Below are positions 5,591 to 6,989 of a stretch of 6,989 nt of DNA, one piece after another. The notes beneath the pieces are model-generated. The model was not told the DNA's origin, did no database searches, and saw only the letters and a program-made list of their open reading frames with translations. The stretch spans positions 1 to 6,989 of the forward strand of contig SXVG01000139.1 of NCBI GenBank assembly GCA_005791685.1, in the 5' to 3' direction. The DNA comes from Methylotenera sp. (GTDB taxonomy: Bacteria; Pseudomonadota; Gammaproteobacteria; Burkholderiales; Methylophilaceae). The translations under genes and the position numbers were made by a program. Every line of letters begins with the position of its first letter. The stretch's first letter is position 1.

Positions 5591-6037
5591 ATGTTTCGCG
5601 GTGCAACCTCATTAAATTTAGATGCAAAAAATAGACTCGCGGTGCCAACCAAGCACAGAGAGGCCTTGCTGCTTGAGTGTGGCGGCAATCTGGTGCTGAC
5701 GGCTCACCCCCATCGTTGCTTGTTGTTGTATCCGCAGGCAGCCTGGGAGCCCATACAAGAAAAAATGATGGCGTTATCTTCATTTGATAAGCAATCCAGC
5801 GCCTTGCAGCGCTTGCTGGTGGGTTTTGCCGAAGACTTGAGTTTGGACAGTGCCGGCCGTTTATTGGTCTCGCCGGTTTTGCGCGACTTTGCGGGTTTAA
5901 GCAAAGAAGTGATGTTGGTTGGGCAAGGCAGTCATTTCGAATTATGGAATATGGCGGACTGGCGGGCGCAATTAGCGCAAGCCATGCAGGGCGAGCAGTT
6001 TGCCATGCCGGCGGAACTTGAGGGCTTCTCACTGTGA
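5591..6037 (+). CDS. mraZ: Transcriptional regulator MraZ
   Basis: MraZ is a ring-forming DNA-binding protein that represses its own promoter and hence the division/cell-wall (dcw) cluster. The 148 residues counted from this ATG compare with 152 in E. coli. Two tandem SpoVT/AbrB-like halves each carry the DxxxR signature: D11-R15 in LNLDAKNRLAVPTKHR and D86-R90 in LSLDSAGRLLVSP. In the first half asparagine N14 replaces the usual glycine of DAKGR. The MFRG start is the family standard; a TTG at 5573 in the same frame would add six residues (MENNIN) but has no better ribosome site, and neither start has a good Shine-Dalgarno. Its predicted operator lies about 160-195 bases upstream. Its last codons overlap the start of rsmH, as expected for translational coupling. 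Confidence 0.95.
   Translation: MFRGATSLNLDAKNRLAVPTKHREALLLECGGNLVLTAHPHRCLLLYPQAAWEPIQEKMMALSSFDKQSSALQRLLVGFAEDLSLDSAGRLLVSPVLRDFAGLSKEVMLVGQGSHFELWNMADWRAQLAQAMQGEQFAMPAELEGFSL
6020..6024 (+). promoter_or_regulatory. Ribosome binding site favouring GTG 6034 as rsmH start
   Basis: GAGGG within the end of mraZ lies 9 bases before the GTG that overlaps the mraZ stop codon (GTGA). It is the only credible Shine-Dalgarno ahead of rsmH, because no in-frame ATG exists before the conserved core and the other in-frame GTG/TTG codons (6046, 6073, 6133) lack one. Confidence 0.6.
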
Positions 6038-6989
6038 TTAAGGGCGTGCACTCCACGCCCAGCCTAGCCTCATTGACTCCAAACAAAGCGTCTGTAAATG
6101 ACGCTTTAATTATTAGTAAAGCAAGCGTAGACGTGTCCGTAGAAAATTCAAAATTAGACCTAACAGCAAGTGCGGCAGCGCATATCACCGTTTTGTTGGA
6201 TGAGGCGGTGCAAGCCTTGGCGATAAAAGCCGATGGTGTTTATGTCGATGCTACGTTTGGCCGTGGTGGGCATAGCAGAAAAATATTGGAGAAATTAGGC
6301 AAGCAAGGCCGCTTAATTGCCTTTGATAAAGATTTGCAAGCGATTAAATCCAGTCTGGCCATTCATGATCCGCGTTTTACCATGGTGCATAGCCATTTTG
6401 CTGGCATGCAAGCCAGTTTGGCGGAGATGGGTGTGGCCAAAGTGGACGGTATTTTGTTGGATTTAGGCATTTCCTCGCCACAAATTGACGAGCCTGGTCG
6501 AGGTTTTAGTTTTAGATTTGATGCGCCTTTAGACATGCGCATGGATCAGAGCAGCGGTCAAACAGCGGCGGAATTTATCGCCACCACAACAGAGCAGCAA
6601 TTAGCGGAGGTTATAAAGAATTATGGTGAAGAACGGTTTGCTAAGCAGATTGCAAGGGCGATTATTGCGGAGCGCAATGACGGGCGCCCCATCACCACTA
6701 CAGGGCAGCTTGCCAAGGTCGTGGCAAGCGCAGTCACGCGCTTTGAGCCCGGCCAGAATCCAGCCACGCGGACATTTCAGGCTTTACGGATTCACGTCAA
6801 TCAAGAGCTTGAGGAGTTGTCGTTAACGATGCCACAATGCTTGGCATTATTGGCGCCGCAAGGCAGATTGGCGGTGATTAGTTTTCACTCGCTAGAAGAC
6901 CGTATGGTGAAGCAATTTATTCGTGCTCAGGTGAATCGGGACGATTTGCCAGCTAATTTTCCCGTTCGAGCCGCCGATTTGCCGCAGCC
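6034..6989 (+). CDS. rsmH: 16S rRNA (cytosine-1402-N4)-methyltransferase, cut at right edge
   Basis: RsmH (MraW) adds the N4-methyl group of m4Cm1402 in 16S rRNA using S-adenosylmethionine, acting on the same base as RsmI. 318 codons are visible from the proposed GTG start; some 45-50 residues should remain beyond the edge. The core starts at HITVLLDEAV (50-59). DATFGRGGHS (72-81) is the cofactor loop, D98 in FDKD the likely ribose-binding acid, LLDLGISSPQ (141-150) the catalytic-site motif, then GRGFSFR (155-161), DMRMD (167-171), YGEERFAKQIARAI (197-210) and SFHSLEDR (283-290). Before the core is a serine/alanine/threonine-rich stretch of 49 residues, where E. coli has about seven. The GTG overlaps the mraZ stop and has a GAGGG site; a GTG at 6133 would shorten the lead to 16 residues but lacks a ribosome site. 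Gene identity is certain, the start is not. Confidence 0.95.
   Translation, partial: MIKGVHSTPSLASLTPNKASVNDALIISKASVDVSVENSKLDLTASAAAHITVLLDEAVQALAIKADGVYVDATFGRGGHSRKILEKLGKQGRLIAFDKDLQAIKSSLAIHDPRFTMVHSHFAGMQASLAEMGVAKVDGILLDLGISSPQIDEPGRGFSFRFDAPLDMRMDQSSGQTAAEFIATTTEQQLAEVIKNYGEERFAKQIARAIIAERNDGRPITTTGQLAKVVASAVTRFEPGQNPATRTFQALRIHVNQELEELSLTMPQCLALLAPQGRLAVISFHSLEDRMVKQFIRAQVNRDDLPANFPVRAADLPQ
6042..6060 (+). repeat. GC-rich perfect hairpin just after the mraZ stop
   Basis: GGGCGTG and CACGCCC pair perfectly over 7 bp with a 5-base loop, beginning 5 bases past the mraZ stop and 6 bases past the proposed rsmH GTG. No T-run follows, so it is not a classical terminator. Placed this close to the start codon it could affect rsmH initiation or act as an mRNA processing or stability element. 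Confidence 0.55.
6085..6107 (+). repeat. Second perfect hairpin in the mraZ-rsmH junction
   Basis: AAAGCGTC and GACGCTTT pair perfectly over 8 bp with a 7-base loop and are followed by AATTATTA. It lies inside the proposed N-terminal extension of RsmH. The 3' arm (GCTTT, 6103-6107) can alternatively pair with AAAGC at 6118-6122, a weaker competing stem. Its presence 25 bases after the first hairpin suggests a structured junction in the mRNA. Confidence 0.5.

Noticed and set aside
5496..6188. Minus-strand reading frame of 230 codons across mraZ and the rsmH start
   Set aside because: It is antisense to mraZ, has no recognisable domain and crosses the mraZ-rsmH junction. MraZ and RsmH on the plus strand are certain.
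1..6989. A mobile element, defence system, CRISPR array or biosynthetic cluster
   Set aside because: All sizeable genes are identifiable housekeeping or conserved genes, apart from the family of unknown function. No transposase, terminal repeats, spacer arrays or phage-like genes are visible.

Overview
The window is a stretch of core bacterial chromosome. The organism is most likely a betaproteobacterium of moderate GC content, plausibly in the Nitrosomonadales/Methylophilaceae area. The support is a betaproteobacterial-type Rho N-terminus, a DUF3579 gene (a largely betaproteobacterial family), a class A RNase P RNA, and an mraZ-rsmH pair opening a division/cell-wall cluster. The class-level placement is fairly firm; the family-level one is a guess.

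Left half, minus strand, in transcription order: yraN (UPF0102 nuclease-fold protein), a dolP/yraP-type outer-membrane lipoprotein with two BON domains, a DUF3579 protein, thioredoxin 1 (trxA), and the N-terminal 247 residues of transcription terminator Rho, which runs off the left edge. Gaps of 49 to 136 bases separate these genes, so trxA and rho may have their own promoters.

Middle, plus strand: only 34 bases from yraN, rsmI (16S rRNA C1402 2'-O-methyltransferase) starts divergently. It is followed after 25 bases by pyrC (class II dihydroorotase). After 40 bases comes rnpB, the RNase P RNA, with clear P1, P2 and P4 pairings and a strong intrinsic terminator behind it. Its P3 arm looks unusually large.

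Right part, plus strand: an AT-rich gap of about 410 bases holds the promoter of the division/cell-wall cluster and a textbook MraZ operator (three GTGGG boxes at exact 10-base spacing plus a degenerate fourth). mraZ follows, and rsmH (16S rRNA m4C1402 methyltransferase) overlaps its end and runs off the right edge. RsmI and RsmH modify the same nucleotide, C1402 of 16S rRNA, so both methyltransferases for that base lie within this short window.

I found no mobile element, CRISPR array, phage gene, tRNA or defence system, and nothing that looks like a new multi-gene system. The points most worth a second look are the mraZ-rsmH junction (a non-ATG start, an N-terminal extension of about 40 residues on RsmH, and two perfect hairpins), the enlarged P3 arm of rnpB, and the periodic MraZ operator.
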